Part shown: piece after piece, positions 11,346-20,774 of the stretch
Position numbering within the stretch: the stretch's first letter is position 1
Layout: every line of letters starts with the position of its first letter
DNA from: Neoceratodus forsteri
Lineage: Eukaryota; Chordata; Ceratodontiformes; Ceratodontidae
DNA: 64,000 nt
Assembly: GCA_016271365.2 (NCBI GenBank)
Contig: CM028129.1
Coordinates: 847,920,501-847,984,500 of the forward strand
Reading direction: 5' to 3'
The notes under the pieces: model-generated
Database searches by the model: none
Told to the model about the DNA's origin: nothing
The model's input: the letters and a program-made list of their open reading frames with translations, nothing else
Position numbers and translations under genes: made by a program

Positions 11346-12065
11346 GAATGCTAGTACAGTAGTGATGCAGTGCAGTGGCTGTGCTGTCACACTTTTCATA
11401 GCGAGACCTTTGGGAGACAATGCTGCTGCACCATCTGCATGCACCTCTTTCAGTTGAGGGAGGAGGTCAGTAGACTCCAGGCCTGGTTGGCTAGGATTCT
11501 AGGGACCACTTCCTCAAACCAGGGGCCACAAAATCTGACACCTTTGCCCCATAAGATGCCAGGAAGAATGGCTGAACTACAGTGGGTTCTGAAGGGTGGT
11601 GATGATAGTGGTTCACAGGCACATTCATCATCTCATACTACTACACAATTCTTACACTGCTATGGTGAGGAGGGAATGCTAGGAGTAGGTACCCATGGTA
11701 GTACAACAGGAAGGAGCATGTGGTGGTTCTCCTGAGTGGAGAACATAAGGCTGGAGGATGAGAACACAAGAGGAGAAAGAAGCAACTTCTGGTTCTAGAC
11801 TCTATTGTGAGGTAGGTTATATCTGAGAATAGGAAAGAGGGAGGCAGGGTGGTTTGGTGCCTACATGGCACCATGACTGTGAGGGATGAGAAGAAGATCC
11901 AGAGGAGTGTGAGGGCAGAAGGATATGGGGCAGAGGTGGATAACATTGTACACTTAACGACTAATGACCTGGCTGGGACAGGGTGGGAATAGTGCTGGGG
12001 GAATTAAAGGAACCATGGAGTGTTGTTAGACAGGAATTGTGCTTAATGGCTTTCACTGATGTGCT

Positions 12066-12080
12066 GCTTGTGTATGACAG

Positions 12081-12111
<31 letters not shown>
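12066..12111. repeat. (GA)n microsatellite
   Basis: A run of about 14 GA dinucleotides at 12083-12111 preceded by a GTGA-rich stretch. It sits inside the CR1 ORF1 remnant. Confidence 0.9.
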
Positions 12112-12436
12112 GAACTCCATATCAAAACCTTAAAGTCATGGTTGAACTAATGGTGCAGAATGGAGTTGCTTGGCTACTACGTGGACTGGGGACCCACCAG
12201 CTAAGATAAGGTCCTATACAGGGTTCATAGCCTCATCTATCCTTCCTGGGGTAGAACAGTGCTCCTCAGTGGATGGATCAGATGTTACTTTGAAGACATT
12301 TAAACTAGCTGTGGGGATGAAAGAAATTATGAAGCTATCATCTGCCCCCCCTCCCAGACTGAGCTGAAAAGTTGGGACAACCTGCATGGAATTGAATTCC
12401 CCAGGGTGGAAAATCATGCACTGAGCATGACATTAG

Positions 12437-12765
12437 CAATTTTCTTCCAGAAAAAGAGACGTGCAAGAACAAGAGGACACAATTTAAAGATAGAGGAGGG
12501 GCAGTTCTGGGGCAATGTGAGGAAGTATTTTTTCACAGAGAGGGTAGCGGATGCATGGACCAGCCTTCCTGAGGAGGTTGTGGGGTCTAAAACTGTGGAA
12601 GAATTCAAGAATGATTGGAACAGACATAAGGCAATTTTTGTGGGGGGTAGGAAGAAATAGGCTGTTGGTTAACTAGGATCTGCGGCCTATCCTGTAGGTA
12701 GGGAAATGGGCAGACTAGGTGGGCCAAGCGGTCCTTATCTGACATCAAAGTATATGTTTCTACTG
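12437..12765 (+). mobile_element. Nested CR1 3' end
   Basis: An open frame ends in NVRKYFFTERVADAWTSLP and FKNDWNRHKAIF, the canonical CR1 ORF2 C-terminus, then a stop near 12660 and the CR1 3' tail (GGGCAGACTAGGTGGGCC, CTTATCTGACATCAAAGTAT). It splits another plus-strand CR1 between its inter-ORF segment and its endonuclease start. Only the last 80 or so codons remain, as expected for a 5'-truncated insertion. Confidence 0.88.
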
Positions 12766-12917
12766 TGGATGGGAAGGAGAGAGGGTGAAATGGAAAGAAG
12801 GAGCATAAGAAGCATAGCAATTACAAAAGCTGGAAGGCCATGTGTGTGACTGCTAGAAGTCTATGAACTGAGATTCTGGACCAAAAGGCCATAACAACAG
12901 AAGCTGACCTGGATACT

Positions 12918-13262
12918 GTGGCCCTTATGGAGTCATGGTTCACTAAAGACCATGACTTGGATATGCCCATACCAGGCTATACTCTGTTCAGGAGGCACAG
13001 GATGGGAAGGGAAGGAGCGGGTGTAGTGCTTTATGTTATGGAAGGCAAAGAAGCAACGGAGATACAGGGAATATATACTGAGGGTAGCAGAGGCACTGTA
13101 AATCGCCATAGAGTTGGAGAATGGAGACTGTCTTTGCACCACCCTGATCTAGGGGGGAATAGTTCGACATGTCACTGGGGGCCCCTATTCTCAATTAGGC
13201 AGAAAAGGTTGAGGTGCTGCTGGTGGGGACTTCAGTTGGTTGGATACAGATTGGAACCCCCT
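12918..13262 (+). pseudogene. CR1 ORF2 N-terminal endonuclease fragment
   Basis: A plus-strand frame opens ALMESWFTKDHDLDMPIPGY and continues FRRHRMGREGAGVVLYVMEG. This matches the start of an apurinic-like endonuclease domain of CR1 ORF2 (the E of the T-E-S/T-W motif is the metal-binding Glu; here MESW). The frame is open through 13394, but similarity to CR1 ends near 13262, so the rest is read-through. No reverse transcriptase follows. Confidence 0.78.
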
Positions 13263-13264
13263 GA

Positions 13265-13440
13265 GCTGCATCTTCAGCTATTTATTTTTATTTATTTATT
13301 AGCTTTTGGTGACCGGGTAAGTGTGTTAAGCAATTTGACCTGCCTATTTTCAAGCATGACCCAGGAGAGTGCAGAAGACAGAGTTATAAAATAATTAGTA
13401 GAAGAATGGTACAGTATCCCAAGACAGGACCTCGCTCAGG
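13265..13440. repeat. TTTATTTATT-headed interspersed repeat fragment
   Basis: Begins with a TTTA-rich run followed by GGTGACCGGGTAAG. Similar AT-rich heads followed by a GTGACCAGG-type segment occur at 54835-54960 and 55055-55190, and a weaker one at 37841. Probably one old interspersed family; class unknown. Confidence 0.4.
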
Positions 13441-13784
13441 AAGGTTAAAATACAACAAGCTATAACAAGTGACATCCTTGATTCCCTTCGGTGGGTGTTT
13501 CTTCCATTCAGTGGACCCACTTGTGATGTTGTTTTACTGTACCGGGGACTCAATTGCAGGGGTAGTGCTTTATATATGAAGGTACGAGCAGTGATGAAAG
13601 TGAGCCGGAATGCACAGGAACGGCGTTCCGGTACCTTTTCTGTGACGGACACGTTCCCGTACTTCACGGCGTCGGGACGGTTACCACTTGTCATTAGGTC
13701 AGTATAAAGTTGACGACTGGATTTCATTTCACACGGTAACTGCTGTTTCTGTATAATTTAAATCCGTTAACTACTGGAGGAACG

Positions 13785-13850
13785 TTCCATCTGCTGTGAA
13801 GTTTATATTCATTATGTCATAAGTTCATAACGAATATAAACTTACTATAA
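13785..13850. repeat. Short hairpin, AGTTTATATTC arms
   Basis: AGTTTATATTCATTATG and, 10 bases later, its reverse complement with one mismatch. It lies just upstream of a second, longer palindrome at 13937-14019. Non-coding; probably part of a foldback element. Confidence 0.7.
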
Positions 13851-13936
13851 GTATCCTTTTTTGGGAACCCGCCGGAACTCTCGTAGGGGTCAGAGTCAGA
13901 CTAGGAGTCAGAGTGGCTGAGAAAACAGATTGATCA

Positions 13937-14019
13937 ATTAGGTAGGTAATTTCACCAATCACAGATTGTGTTGTGTACACAACGCAGTCTGTGATTGGTG
14001 GAAACTACCTGACCAATAG
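13937..14019. repeat. Long imperfect palindrome around ACCAATCACAGA
   Basis: The strand folds on itself about GTGTACAC at 13973-13980. Inner arms of about 27 bases (CACCAATCACAGA...) are nearly perfect and weaker pairing extends through GGTAGGTAA / CTACCTGACC. An ATTGG/CCAAT core occurs in both arms. The element type is unknown; a MITE centre is likely. Confidence 0.7.
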
Positions 14020-14459
14020 CGCAGAACGCAGAAGGCGGTTGTCTAGTGCCGCACGGAAAACAGTTACAGTACTGCATTGTGCACTGCATCTAGGCTGTCG
14101 AGTGCATCAGTGCAAGCAACTAAGATAGCAAGGCTAAGCAAGCCAAGTTAGCCAACAGCAATAGGGTGCTCAGCTTACCGAGTGTCCGACTGTGTCTCTG
14201 CTTCGAGTTTTGTGTGAGTATCCCGGGGGTGTAACAGGTTGGTGCCACTGAAATATTTTGATTTATATCGGCGATCGCGATAGGCCTGTAACTGGATGGA
14301 CATTGGACAGAGGATTTCAAAGGCTAGGCATGTCCCTGCAAATGCAGCTTAAGAGGTACAGGTTACCGTTAAGGATTCAAAAGTAAAAGGGATATTTCTG
14401 CACATATTCATATATTTGTTTACTGCAGCTTACCTGGTCAATAAAATCTAAATAATTAC
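14020..14459. other. No gene recognised
   Basis: No coding signature. Contains short CpG-bearing words but no island. Possibly the remainder of the same foldback element as 13937-14019. Confidence 0.4.
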
Positions 14460-14960
14460 ATTCTTCCTAATCTTAGACTGCTGAGAGGTATGGCCAGAGG
14501 ATCTCCTAGTGGTAACACATAGAAAACATCCCTACTAATGTGTGTCAGTTTAGAAGTATTTGGGGTGTTGTAAAATGATGGACATTTCTCCTAGTGTGGG
14601 GCAACTGAGATGCATGAGCAGTTGGGGTTTGAGCGAGTAAAATAAAGGCATCCTTTCTAATGTGGGACTGTTGAGAGTGGATTACAGGTGTATACAGTGA
14701 AGGATGCTCCCCTAAAGCTGGACAGTTGAAAGGTATGAATTTTTTGAAGAAGTAAAATATGTGATGCTTCTTTTCATGTGAGACACTTGAGAGAGGATCT
14801 GAGGGGCAAAATAAAGGATGTTCCCCTAATGTAGGGCAGCTGTGAGGTATAAGGGGATCTGAAGGGTAAATGAGGGACATCCCTTCTAATGTGTAACATT
14901 TGCGAGGCATATCCTGCAGCAGAATTTGGGGACACTCCCTGAAGCTCAGGGTGGCAAAAT
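14460..14960. repeat. Diverged minisatellite, 60-70 base unit
   Basis: About seven or eight units share the core CCTAATGTGGGGCAGTTGAG followed by GGTATGA and AAATAAAGGA. Examples of the core fall near 14467, 14535, 14590, 14655, 14712, 14772, 14827 and 14892. The unit has few CpGs. Because each unit is close to a multiple of three, the minus strand stays open for 149 codons (14994-14545) with repeated C-P-T-L-G-E-H-P-type segments; this is a consequence of the repeat and not evidence of a protein. Confidence 0.78.
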
Positions 14961-15240
14961 CAAGAGTAATTGTAGTCGGCACCTTTTCTCCCATAGGTTT
15001 AATGCCCCCTTCTTACTCTGATCTGCCCATATAGCCCCTTCCCAGCTGCACCAACCCCATCATCCACCTTCTCCCTGACACCCCCATGTGCCTCAAATCT
15101 CTGTGGCTTATCCACCACAGTAGGGAGGGTGGATCCACTGGTCTTCCCAAAGATACCAGATCCTCATGAAGATGGTGGGGTGCATGGATCAGTGGCATGG
15201 GGCCTGTATGCCAGCCAGGAAGGGTCATTTACTGCAAGCA
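14961..15240. other. No gene recognised
   Basis: CT-rich plus-strand sequence between the minisatellite and the dispersed repeat at 15243. No motif seen. Confidence 0.4.
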
Positions 15241-15242
15241 GG

Positions 15243-15545
15243 CTAGTTTTCTTTTTCTCCCATCCCCAGGACATGGGCTTGAGGTATACACATAAGTGTG
15301 CCATGTGACATTGACTGACTTCTTGCCTCCCACTCAGTGCCACTTGCTATTCCGCCTGTGTTGACCCAAATTGGGATGTCAGAGCAGTAGCTGAATCCCT
15401 CCATCCCTGGAGAAGGAGAGCATCCTCTGGGACACTCAATCCTTCTCTCCCTGGCTGGCTCCCAATGTCCCGGGATTGCTACTGAATCCGAGTCACCAGT
15501 GCCATGAGCGGTAGCCCTACTGCTGTACTGACAGGCCAGCATCTG
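15243..15545 (-). repeat. Dispersed repeat D, copy 1
   Basis: The minus strand contains CTGGTGACTCGGATTCAG, then GGGACATTGGGAGCC, then GATGCTCTCCTTCTCCAGGG. The same three blocks in the same order occur on the plus strand at 21750-22085 and, more diverged, at 36650-36960. The G-rich start has a weak tRNA-box-B look, so a SINE is possible, but the class is not established. A minus-strand frame of 99 codons has no known domain. Confidence 0.6.
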
Positions 15546-15699
15546 CTGTACATTACTGTTTGTGATGATGAGTACTGTGACCTAGTGTGAGCCACATACA
15601 GGATAATGTATGGGCATCAGTGGACAACCACGCTATTATCACTTCGAGTGGTTGTCATGGCAACTTAGATAAACCTCAAGTGTGCATCTTGGGAGTTTC

Positions 15700-15900
15700 T
15701 TAATCTTAACTTAACCCTGCTCCCCCCCAGCAGCCGGCGGGTGGCAGCATCCCACCCGCCTGCCGCCCGCCGCCCACCCACGACAGCCGGTGGGGCTACT
15801 GCGCCCGATGATGCAGAGAAGAGCCACGGCGTAGAGTTTATACGATGATGACAGTCCAGATTTGTGAATGATTCATTCACAAAACTGGACTGTCATGTAC
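15700..15900. repeat. GC-rich stretch ending in a perfect-type hairpin
   Basis: 15720-15800 is a CpG-rich run (GCCGGCGGGTGG...). 15847-15895 is a near-perfect palindrome: ATGACAGTCCAG(A)TTTGTGAATGA on one side and its complement on the other, one mismatch, one-base centre. Predicted to extrude as a strong hairpin. Unassigned element. Confidence 0.8.
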
Positions 15901-15979
15901 GGTAGGGCTGCACGCCCCATTGGCTCTTGCTCTGCACCAATGGGCGGCAGTCCCACGGGAGGTGGGGCTTCCTGGGTAG

Positions 15980-16240
15980 GGGGGGACACTAGCCACCAGG
16001 GCTATGTTGGGGGGGTTATCATCACACATACTGCCCGCGATCGGGCATTTCGGTCCACTGGACCACCAGGGCTGTGAATGGGAGTGGGGGAGTTATTAAA
16101 CATACTGCCTGCGATCGGGCATTTCGGTCCACTGGACCACCAGGGATATGTACAGGAGGAGGGTGGGGAACCACATTGATGCCCGCGATCGGGCTGGTGG
16201 GGGGGAGTACACTATGCCCATGATCGGGCTGCAGGGGGCG
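15980..16240. repeat. About 90-base direct repeat with GCCCGCGATCGGGC palindromes
   Basis: Two adjacent units share GATCGGGCATTTCGGTCCAC followed by a CTGGACCACCAGGG block (starts near 16030 and 16105). Two further, shorter units retain only the CCCGCGATCGGGC / CCCATGATCGGGC core (near 16182 and 16216). CpG-rich against an A+T-rich background. Function unknown. Confidence 0.8.
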
Positions 16241-16404
16241 TCGGTCCCAGCGACGGCTACTGCCTGGCAGGGTGCCAGATGCCAGTCCTTGGGGATTGGT
16301 GCACCTACATGCTAATAGCATGCAAATGGGGACATAATCACATGCAAATGGCCCCCCTGCACCTTGCATGAATTATAGCCCCATTTGCATGTCACCTTTT
16401 GAAT

Positions 16405-16570
16405 ATTGTGATTTTGCGCATGGCGCAATGGTACTTGCGCCACCGCAGGTGGATGCTCCACTCTGTCAACTTGCGGTGGCGCAAGTTCCACTGCACCATG
16501 CACAGTGGCTGTGTCTGGGGGGGTGATATTCAAAGGAGTTGCTTAATAGCGTAACTCCTTTGAATATCGC
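16405..16570. repeat. Two adjacent strong hairpins
   Basis: The first spans about 16417-16505: GCGCATGGCGCAATGG...CTTGCGCCACCGCA pairs with TTGCGGTGGCGCAAG...CACCATGCAC (arms about 33 bases, loop about 20). The second spans about 16527-16570: GATATTCAAAGGAGTT pairs with AACTCCTTTGAATATC around a short loop. Both are nearly perfect. Likely ends of a foldback transposon or two MITEs. Confidence 0.82.
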
Positions 16571-16654
16571 CCAGGACACACCCCTGTACAACTATTTTCG
16601 CAGCTCAAGGGCTTGTGCCTATGAATGGTGCAGTTTGAATATCCAGCCCCACAT

Positions 16655-16990
16655 TTTCAACAGTGTTTTTCTGACCACTCCTTTTGAACATGACAGGTGT
16701 CATTTATTAAACAGTGGTTGAAATGTAATTTTGTGCCACAAATGCAAAAACACATGTTGGTCAAAAAACTGTTTTATGGCACCAGGCTTACGGTGATTGA
16801 TTATTTTATGAAATTATATTTATGGTACTGTCTGATTTTAATGACTGTTTATTTATCTGAACTGTTTACTTTTATCTTGTATGGCACCTTAGTTATTTGA
16901 AAGGCACCTTAAAATAAAAACATTAAGATTTGAAAATGACAGCTGTGATGTTCATGACATGGTGTGAAACAATGGCTATACTGAAAATTT
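16655..16990. repeat. Palindrome family P, locus 1 unit a, split by a LINE-like tail
   Basis: Left arm near 16655-16775 (CACATTTTCAACAGTG, TGACAGGTGTCATTT) and right arm near 16925-16990 (AAATGACAGCTGTGATG, GAAAATTTGGGGTCAAAAT) are inverted copies. Between them, about 16775-16925 ends GGCACCTTAAAATAAAAAC, which resembles an L2-type 3' tail and looks inserted. The family is described under 16990-17265. Confidence 0.6.
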
Positions 16991-17265
16991 GGGGTCAAAA
17001 TGTATGCTCCATAACTTGTTGGTTTTAATATTTTTACCCCACTTTTCAAAATAGCATTCTTATGACCCGACCTCATGAACAAGTGTAGAGAAAATTTTCA
17101 AATTCTGCCTAAAAGGTGATTTTGGGCAGGGACTGTGAAATCACCTTCCAGGATGGATTTTTATAATTTCATTGCCTTTGTTCATGAGGTGGGGTCCCAA
17201 AAAGGCCATGTTGATAATTTGGGGAAAAAATATTAAAAAATGACCAAGTTGTGAGGACAGATTAA
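16990..17265. repeat. Palindrome family P, locus 1 unit b
   Basis: A long imperfect palindrome. The arm reads CATAACTTGTTGG, then TAATATTTTTACCCC, CATGGCC-like, GACCC-ACCTCATGAACAA, and AGGTGATTT; the opposite arm repeats these blocks as reverse complement with TTGTTCATGAGGTGGGGTC and AATATTAAAAAATGACCAAG. Arms are about 125 bases with a centre near 17130. The same palindrome occurs three more times at 27742-28555. Non-coding. Confidence 0.8.
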
Positions 17266-17597
17266 AACTCTGGATTATCTTGTCCATTTTTATGGCCTAG
17301 GCATTAGGCCCACCACTGTTAGGGTTCACTTGACAGCTGTATCTACTTTTCTTTCTGCAGGGAAGGAATCTGCCCTTGCATTTCACAAACTTCAAAAGGG
17401 TTAACAACCTAGAGATGTTCTAGTGATGGCACGACAAGGTTCTAAACTGCTTGGTGCCAGTTAATATTAAGGGCTCCCCATACATATTACAGTGTTAAGC
17501 CTTGTTCAGCATATAATAAGGCTAAACATTTATATATATTACTATGGGACTAACATTGTTTGACCAAGAGTAGTACACTAAGCCAAATCTTATTTAA
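17266..17597. other. No gene recognised
   Basis: No coding signature or matched repeat. Confidence 0.5.
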
Positions 17598-17716
17598 CTG
17601 ACTTGCACAGCAGCACAGGATAACACAGTATGCACACAGCTGGCTGTGAGATTGAAACACAGGTCTCCAGATCTTCAACTCAGAGCCTTAACATACCATG
17701 CTATACTGCCTCCTGT
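17598..17716 (-). mobile_element. MIR/CORE-like tRNA SINE, minus copy
   Basis: On the minus strand: GCAGTATAGCATGGTATGTT, TTAAGGCTCTGAGTTG, GATCTGGAGACCTGTGTTTC and GTGCATACTGTGT align block for block with the plus copy at 32752-32930. The blocks correspond to box A, box B and the start of the core of MIR-type SINEs (family knowledge). 3' part weak or missing. Confidence 0.78.
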
Positions 17717-18675
17717 AATGGCCTAATATAGGGCTGATCTCACACGATTCATTCTATAGTTCTGTTAATGTTGATATTGTCAGAAATTTTCCTCTGCACC
17801 CTAGAAGAAAGAATAAAAATGATTTCAGAAATGTTTGTTTTTTGTATTATCACAACAGTTCTTTATATCTGTATACTATCAATGTTATAAATGGCTACCT
17901 CTACTTGTCAATTAAAAAAAGTTTGAGAAAAGCTGCAGGTGGTTAACTATACAATGTGCCATGCTACAATGACAGAAACAACTCATTCTGCCAGTGTTTG
18001 TACAGTGAAAATAAACATAAAATAACTGGAAACTTTATGCAGAGGACACATTAGATTATCATATCTATTAACAGTTCTTATGTTTTACAGTTAATGGATT
18101 GTAAAGGTTGACAGCATGGCATTGTTTAGCACAAAGCTGCCTTAAAAAAGAAAAAATGTTTAGTATGTGGTTAACCTTGATTTTATGACATTTTTTATTG
18201 ATGGCATACGCTGCAATACACAGAAAATACTGGATGGGCAACTATTCACACCCATTGTTTGCTGTCACAGAAGGGTTCTGATTCTTATGACCTCAAGAGC
18301 AGAGAATGATAGGTCCATTGGAATCAGGACTATGAGGAGGAAAAGCACATTGATTGTGCATAGAGGTGCTCTTCTTGTATTTAGACAGTCATGCACAACA
18401 GGGTATGGGTTATTGCAGGAGTTACCAATGCCATGTATGGTGTGCCATGAGGCACCGCACTGACGTAACCACACAAGGAATGGGTAAATCCCCCTATAAC
18501 CCACACCCTGTTTTTCCTTACTGTGATTATACAATGTATCCATGCGTGAAAAATATTTAAAATGTATTTAATTATGCTTCTAATGCTATTTCTCATCTGT
18601 GAGTTATTGGAGAAAATTCACACTGTCATATGATGTGCTTGCCACTGAGGATACAGGATATTCATAAACATAGAG
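17717..18675. other. No gene recognised
   Basis: Short frames near 18167-18600 on both strands lack known domains. No repeat matched. Confidence 0.5.
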
Positions 18676-18678
18676 GAT

Positions 18679-18833
18679 TGTGTATGAGCTTTCATACATA
18701 ACAATGATATCTTGTATGGAGAGGTTTCCATGGTAACAGATGACCTTGCGAGCATAGGACAAGAGATGCTCTGTTACCAAGAGAACATCAAGGTACATGA
18801 ATTTCCTCATTTGTGTATGAGTGCTCATACACA
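18679..18833. repeat. Foldback element with nested terminal palindromes
   Basis: The ends read TGTGTATGAGCTTTCATACA and, at the other side, its inverted counterpart TGTGTATGAGTGCTCATACACA. Interior blocks GGTAACAGATGACC and its complement-like GCTCTGTTACC also pair, giving arms of about 75 bases. Each end is itself a small palindrome. Probably a MITE. Non-coding. Confidence 0.72.
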
Positions 18834-19054
18834 GTCTTTTATAGTGCATGGCAAGCCACAGCACAGAAAATAACACTAAACCAGCTGGAGAAGGCAACAG
18901 AAAATAGAAATTTAGCATTTTTTTAAGTGACACAGTGTGCCTCAGATATTTCTGCAAGTTCAAGTTTCAAAAAAACAAACAACTTAAAACAACATGAAGT
19001 CTTGCTGTATTCTGAAATATTGCAGTGATGTCCAATCTTTGAACTGCCCCGGAT

Positions 19055-19955
19055 ATGAAAGAGTTAACTTTCCATGCCAGGCATGGAACGCTGAGCTCGA
19101 GCTCGGTTGAGACTCTGTCTGAGGAGTCGGTTCAGGTTAAAAGAAAAAGAAGGGATAAGTCAGCTGGTGCTGATCCACAAATTCCTTCTCTGACCGCTGA
19201 TGAAATAGCCATAGCGATAAGGATTGTTCAGTCGCTAACCCCGGTTCCGATCAAACCGGCGCCATCAGGAAGGGGCTCGGTTCGGTCGGTTTCCCCGGTT
19301 CCAGATTATACTTTAGAAGACTTTTATGAACCAGAGGAGGAGGAGGAAGGAGAGTATGAAGATAGTGAGGGTGATTATGAAAGTCTGGATGTGCCTATTG
19401 ACACGGACATCTCCCCCGACAGACCTTCAGGGGTTTCTCCTCCTAGGCTTTCTGACTTCCCTTCCCATTTTATGTTCTACAAAAAAGTGTCTGAAATTCT
19501 TCAGCTTCCTATGAAAGAAGCTATGGATGACCAGGAGGAGCATGACTGTGTTGAAATGAATATATGGATATCCCAAAGTTTAGGAGGCTGTCTATTCCCC
19601 TTCATAAGTCCTTTGGGAAACAGACAATAACAATTTTAAAGACTCCTAATTCTATACCTCCTGTGGACAAGAGAATGGACAAGAGGTAAAATCTCTCAGG
19701 CTCAGATATGGAGTTCCTTACCCAACAATGCAGCCATGTTGGGGTAGTGCAGGCTGCTGCCTGTGATAAGGTGAATATACCCTTGGCTTCACACCACCCA
19801 GATAAGGACTCCAGCAGGATTGATGCCATGGCAAAGAAACAGTACATGGCAGCATCCTTGGGACTCAGGCAGGCTAATTATATGGCCTGTACAGCTAGAT
19901 ATCAGAAATCTAGATGGGACGCTGTAATGGCTTTAGCTAAACAGGTCCCTGACCA
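19055..19955 (+). pseudogene. DIRS gag-like ORF, frameshifted
   Basis: First frame 19055-19630: a Ser/Thr-rich start, a KRKRRDKS basic patch, an acidic run (EPEEEEEGEYEDSEGDYES, residues about 92-110), then SHFMFYKKVSEILQLPM. A frame change near 19560 leads to a second piece with LTQQCSHVGVVQAAACDKVN, then DAMAKKQYMAASLGLRQANY and RWDAVMALAKQVPD (19708-19955). The K-R-Y/A-A-SLGLR-N arrangement is typical of DIRS gag proteins. The first Met is not necessarily the original start. Confidence 0.8.
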
Positions 19956-20517
19956 GGCGTTACAGTGGTGGCAGGATCAGGACAATCTAACACAGGGAGT
20001 TCCTTTTGTCACTCAGTCTCATTCTCTAATCCTTACAGATGCATCCCTCTTGGGCTGGGGAGCCCACTTGGGGAACCTGACCACCCAAGGGTTGTGGTCT
20101 CCTCAGGAATCTCTGCTTCACATCAATCTATTATAACTCAGAGCAGTGTTTCTAGCACTTCAAGCTTTTTCCAAGTCTGTTCAGAAAAAAGTAGTTCAGA
20201 TCAGGACAGACAATACCACCACAATGTGGTATATCAACAAACAGGGGGGCACTCGGTCTATGGCCTTGTGCACAGAGGCAATGAAGTTATGCTCTGGCCT
20301 ATTCCCTGAACACCTCTTACAGCAGTACACCTCCCAGGCAAGGACAATGTCCTGGCAGATGCTCTCAGCAGGATATCTCAGGGCCATCACGAATGGTCCC
20401 TGGATCACAGATGGGGCACTCCACAGATGGATCTTTTTGCAGCCCCAGACAATCACCAACTTGCTCTCTTTTGCTGCAGGCCCCCAGTGTTGGGCTCAGT
20501 CCCCCTGGATACCCTAG
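19956..20517 (+). pseudogene. DIRS RNase H domain, broken
   Basis: Reads LILTDASLLGWGAHLG (first catalytic Asp), then HINLL followed by a TAA where the family has the catalytic Glu of LLELRA, then LRAVFLALQAF in the next frame piece, and VVQIRTDNTTTMWYINKQGG (third acidic residue). The stop replaces exactly the catalytic Glu codon (near 20133-20136). Downstream frames continue to a QARTMSWQMLSAGYL stretch, the counterpart of the N-x-x-ADALSR segment in intact elements. Confidence 0.85.
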
Positions 20518-20774
20518 TTCTCAATTGGGAAGGGAAGTCCCTGTATACTTCCCCCCCTTTCCTCTCCTGTTCAAGGTGTTAGTCAAAATCAGGTCTCAAC
20601 CCTGCAAGGTGATTCTGATTACTCCAGATTGGGCCAGACAGCCCTGGTTGGACATCACTGCAATATGTCAGAATACAGCAAGACCCATTAGAAGAAACAA
20701 CATTACTAAGGTGAATAATTTTTTCTTCCAGCTTAACTGGATTGAGGAAAGCAACTTTGTGGCAGCATTCCAAG

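Larger units (their letters stand above)
11380..13262 (+). mobile_element. CR1-clade LINE, 5' half, with a nested CR1 insertion
   Basis: Plus strand. ORF1 start-like REEVSRLQAWLARIL near 11450-11500; esterase block LVLDSIVR near 11794; a GTND-like block rewritten as TTNDLAG near 11958; an inter-ORF segment (GTTGCTTGGCTACTACGTGG onwards, 12165-12325) that aligns with 47380-47540 of copy B; then, after the nested insertion at 12437-12765, an endonuclease start (KAMCVTARSL, ALMESWFTKDHD, IPGYTLFRRHR). The sequence stops resembling CR1 at about 13262. Stops are numerous. The original element was interrupted by the nested tail and lost its 3' part. Confidence 0.85.
19040..20690 (+). mobile_element. 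DIRS-type retrotransposon remnant
   Basis: Plus strand. It has a gag-like region (19055-19950), then an RNase H domain (about 19960-20390), then a conserved DIRS segment DLFA...NHQL and FPPFPLL.KVL.KIR with VILITPDWARQPW (about 20420-20660). The reverse transcriptase core, tyrosine recombinase and methylase-like regions are absent. The gag reads directly into WWQDQDNLTQG, which normally follows the RT, so an internal deletion removed the RT. DIRS elements integrate by a tyrosine recombinase and usually have inverted or split terminal repeats (family knowledge); none were recognised here. Confidence 0.88.

Noticed and set aside
13610..13635. GGAACGGCGTTCC as a transcription-factor site
   Set aside because: Symmetric, but too short and without context to name a factor; kept only as part of the hairpin-rich region.
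14545..14994. Repetitive 149-codon protein, or a CRISPR-like array
   Set aside because: The units are diverged tandem repeats without separate unique spacers, and the genome context is eukaryotic. The open frame follows from a unit length near a multiple of three.
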